A stretch of DNA of 7,933 nucleotides, taken from NCBI GenBank assembly GCA_949935685.1, contig CATLGN010000062.1, positions 1-7,933 of the forward strand. Direction: 5' to 3'. This document shows, in pieces, positions 5,915 through 7,933 of the stretch. Each line of letters begins with the position of its first letter. Position 1 is the stretch's first letter. The notes under the pieces were generated by a model. The model saw only the letters and a list, made by a program, of their open reading frames with translations, searched no databases and was not told the origin of the DNA. The stretch comes from an uncultured Lachnospiraceae bacterium (GTDB lineage Bacteria; Bacillota; Clostridia; Lachnospirales; Lachnospiraceae). The position numbers and the translations under genes are program-made.

Positions 5915-5979
5915 AATGGCAGATTTTACATACTGTCTTATGACCGTCACGGAAATAACCGGACGCAGGAGGAAACCAC

Positions 5980-6762
5980 ATGCTTGCCGTTGCGAGAAAG
6001 ACACAGATCAAAGATATTTTACTGGAAAAAAAGAGCGTAACCGTTGTGGAACTGTCTAAAAAATTCTCCGTCACGGAAGAAACAATACGCAAAGATCTGC
6101 AGCAACTGGAAAACGAAGGCTTTCTCTCCCGCACTTACGGCGGCGCTTTTATACAGGACGGCGCGCTGAATGACATTGACCTTACACTGCGTGAAACGGC
6201 TTATGTGGAAAGCAAGGAAGCCATCGCCGACGCGTGTGCCGGCCTGATCCATCACGGCGATTCCGTATTCCTCGACGCCTCCACGACGGCCACCTTCCTC
6301 GCCAAACGGATTCGAAATATGCGTCTCACCATAGTAACCAACTCTCTGATGGCGATCGATCAGCTCAAAGACAGTGAGACGGTTCATCTGATCGGCATCG
6401 GCGGTATCTATTCCTCCAAATCCAAAGCCTTTAACGGCCGCGCCGCCGTACAGGGCCTGAAAGAATACTTTTTTGACATGACATTTATGTCCTGCCGTTC
6501 CCTGTCCATGGAACATGGCATCACCGATTCCAATGAAGACATTGCCCTGATCCGGCAGACATTGCTCAAAAACAGCGCTTCGGTTTATGTCATCGCAGAC
6601 AAATCCAAATTTGACAAAACCTCGTTCGTTCATATCTGTGATTATGAAAATATTCACGGGATTATTTCCGATTTCCGTTTCACGCCGGAATGGAAGGCAT
6701 TTCTGGGGAAAAAACAGGTTCGCATTTATGAATGTGGCGATTCTATTTCATACCGCACTTGA
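5980..6762 (+). CDS. DeoR/GlpR-family transcriptional regulator
   Basis: This is a sugar-catabolism repressor of 260 residues, full length. The N-terminal DeoR helix-turn-helix (about 4-58) reads ARKTQIKDILLEKKSVTVVELSKKFSVTEETIRKDLQQLENEGFLSRTYGGA, the standard DeoR signature. The C-terminal sensor domain (about 75-235, ISOCOT fold) has FLDASTTATFLAK (98-110), VTNS (119-122), GGIY (141-144), SNEDIALIRQ (184-193) and ADKSKF (206-211), the usual phosphosugar-binding elements. The effector is therefore expected to be a sugar phosphate, but which one cannot be read from the sequence. AGGAGG at 5967-5972, 7 nt before the ATG, fixes the start. With the inserted element ignored it is divergent from the 1,6-alpha-glucosidase, its likeliest target; the convergent MFS gene is another candidate. 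Nothing is missing or broken. Confidence 0.93.
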   Translation: MLAVARKTQIKDILLEKKSVTVVELSKKFSVTEETIRKDLQQLENEGFLSRTYGGAFIQDGALNDIDLTLRETAYVESKEAIADACAGLIHHGDSVFLDASTTATFLAKRIRNMRLTIVTNSLMAIDQLKDSETVHLIGIGGIYSSKSKAFNGRAAVQGLKEYFFDMTFMSCRSLSMEHGITDSNEDIALIRQTLLKNSASVYVIADKSKFDKTSFVHICDYENIHGIISDFRFTPEWKAFLGKKQVRIYECGDSISYRT

Positions 6763-6815
6763 AACGTATTCCCTTTTTAACACTTCCCTTATATCAAATT
6801 GTGATACGCAAGCCA

Positions 6816-7933
6816 TTATGGGAATTCTCCTTTTGCGTTACTGCAAAAAATAATTCCCATCAGTAACAACGCCGGAAAAATGATACCTGCCAAAACCCCC
6901 GCCTTCAGGTTGTCTCCAAATACCCCTGATACTATGCCGACCAGCGTGGGGCCGCCAGAGCAGCCTATATCCCCGCCTAAAGCCAATAACGCAAACATGG
7001 CGGTTCCGCCTTTTGGTAAAGCTGCCGATGCCTTGCTGAAAGTTCCCGGCCACATGATTCCAACTGACAGCCCACAGACAGCACATGCAATCAGGCTAAG
7101 CTGCGGAATCGGGAAAAGAGAAATTCCCAAATAAGACAGTATACAGAGGAAACTGCTGTAAATCATAAAACGCTCCAAATGAATGCGCTCACCATATCTG
7201 CCATAAAACAGTCTTGATGTCCCCATCAAAACCGCAAACGCCATTGGCCCGGCCAAATCACCTGCTGTCTTGGAAATCCCAAGTCCTTTTTCTGCAAATG
7301 TAGAAGCCCATTGGCTCACTGCCTGCTCGCTTGCCCCTGCGCATATCATCATTACCAACAAAATCCAAAATACTTTCATCCGGAACAATTCTTTTAATTC
7401 CAGTCCCGGCTCACCGTCCGCAATCAGAGGAGCAATGGGAACCCTGACAAAGGCAAGAGCATTTCCAACCGGAATAAGTGCCCAGATAATTGCCAATAAC
7501 CTCCAATTTTCTATACCGGCCACATGAAAAAACAATGTTGATATGAGTACAACCCCTGCATGTCCCCAACAATAAAAAGAATGCAGCATACTCATTGCCT
7601 TCTCCTTATTATCGGATGGGCACGCCTCTACAACCGGACTGACGAGGACTTCCAAAAGCCCGCCGCCGATGGCGTAAATCATTACAGCAATTAAAATCCC
7701 CACAAAGGGAGCCGGTAACACATCCGGTAAGACTGTAAGAAGAACCAACCCAGCGGCTGACAAAACATGAGCCATAACCATTGATGCACGGTATCCTATC
7801 TTATCCACAAATCCGACAGAAAGAAGATCGACCAATAGCTGTATTCCAAAATTGAAAGTCACCAGCAGCGTAATCTGAGAGAGCGGAACATGATAGCTTT
7901 TTTGAAAAAATAAAAACAGCAAGGGTGCAAAAT
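6816..7933 (-). CDS. Major facilitator superfamily transporter (5' part cut by window edge)
   Basis: This is an integral membrane carrier with about 372 visible residues. The frame is open through base 7933, so the true start is outside the window and only the beginning of the first membrane helix is missing. Hydrophobic helices follow through to the C-terminus. MFS motif A between helices 2 and 3 is GFVDKIGYRASM, with an echo in the second half (GTSRLFYGRYGERIHLERF). The hydrophilic central loop is near VPIAPLIADGEPGLELKELFRMK. The overall look is of the FucP-like/sugar-permease branch (LHSFYCWGHAGVVL, WASTFAEKGLGIS), but the substrate is not determinable. The stop at 6816-6818 lies 53 bp from the end of the convergent DeoR gene. 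A link to the sugar regulator is possible by proximity only. Confidence 0.9.
   Translation of the reverse strand, partial: FAPLLFLFFQKSYHVPLSQITLLVTFNFGIQLLVDLLSVGFVDKIGYRASMVMAHVLSAAGLVLLTVLPDVLPAPFVGILIAVMIYAIGGGLLEVLVSPVVEACPSDNKEKAMSMLHSFYCWGHAGVVLISTLFFHVAGIENWRLLAIIWALIPVGNALAFVRVPIAPLIADGEPGLELKELFRMKVFWILLVMMICAGASEQAVSQWASTFAEKGLGISKTAGDLAGPMAFAVLMGTSRLFYGRYGERIHLERFMIYSSFLCILSYLGISLFPIPQLSLIACAVCGLSVGIMWPGTFSKASAALPKGGTAMFALLALGGDIGCSGGPTLVGIVSGVFGDNLKAGVLAGIIFPALLLMGIIFCSNAKGEFP

Noticed and set aside
5944..6078. CCGTCACGGAA at 5944-5954 and 6068-6078 as a repeated operator
   Set aside because: The second copy encodes the conserved SVTEE stretch of the DeoR helix-turn-helix, so its sequence is explained by coding; chance is the simplest account.
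6792..6806. TATCA-AATTG-TGATA as a shared terminator between the convergent DeoR and MFS genes
   Set aside because: The stem is only 5 bp, AT-rich, and neither side is followed by a T-run.
1..7933. CRISPR arrays, tRNA or rRNA genes, transposase or integrase genes, toxin-antitoxin pairs
   Set aside because: I looked for regularly spaced repeats, cloverleaf-like segments and catalytic motifs of recombinases on both strands and found none I could support.

Overview
The window looks like chromosomal DNA of a low-to-moderate GC Gram-positive anaerobe, most likely a Lachnospiraceae-type clostridium. The pointers are strong AGGAGG/GGGGAGG-type ribosome binding sites, a MacB-like ATPase paired with an HlyD-like adaptor, a DexB-type GH13 glucosidase beside a DeoR regulator, and a sigma-70-like factor divergent from an XRE repressor. 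The assignment rests on gene content only.

Layout, left to right. (1) 1-1835, minus strand: an efflux operon of ABC ATPase (1143-1835) followed by an HlyD/MacA-like adaptor (1-1102, cut off at its C-terminus by the window edge). Its promoter region carries an 11-bp-spaced direct repeat resembling an OmpR-family response-regulator site. (2) 2018-3527: a divergent regulatory pair, a 285-residue sigma-70-family factor on the minus strand and a 154-residue XRE-type repressor on the plus strand. The 187-bp region between them holds a good sigma-A-type promoter for the sigma gene, an 18-bp palindrome at its start site, and three copies of a TTGTGTnAA word. (3) 3592-5226, minus strand: an intact GH13 glucan/oligo-1,6-alpha-glucosidase. 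A long imperfect hairpin separates it from the convergent XRE gene. (4) 5301-5845: a non-coding element of about 545 bp bounded by a perfect 15-bp terminal inverted repeat that continues as an imperfect repeat of about 40 bp. Inside are a second inverted repeat with arms of about 77 nt and a run of nine C. I read this as a MITE-like insertion. (5) 5980-6762, plus strand: a DeoR-family sugar-phosphate-responsive regulator, with a clear promoter and operator-like repeats. (6) 6816-7933, minus strand: a major facilitator transporter, convergent with the regulator and missing its N-terminus at the window edge.

How the parts may fit: if the 5301-5845 element is removed, the glucosidase and the DeoR regulator become an ordinary divergent pair about 210 bp apart, the usual layout for a regulator and its sugar-utilisation target. 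The MFS protein may be the linked permease, but nothing in the sequence proves its substrate. The sigma/XRE pair looks like an accessory control module independent of the sugar genes. The points most worth following up are the bounded repeat element and the sigma/XRE control region.
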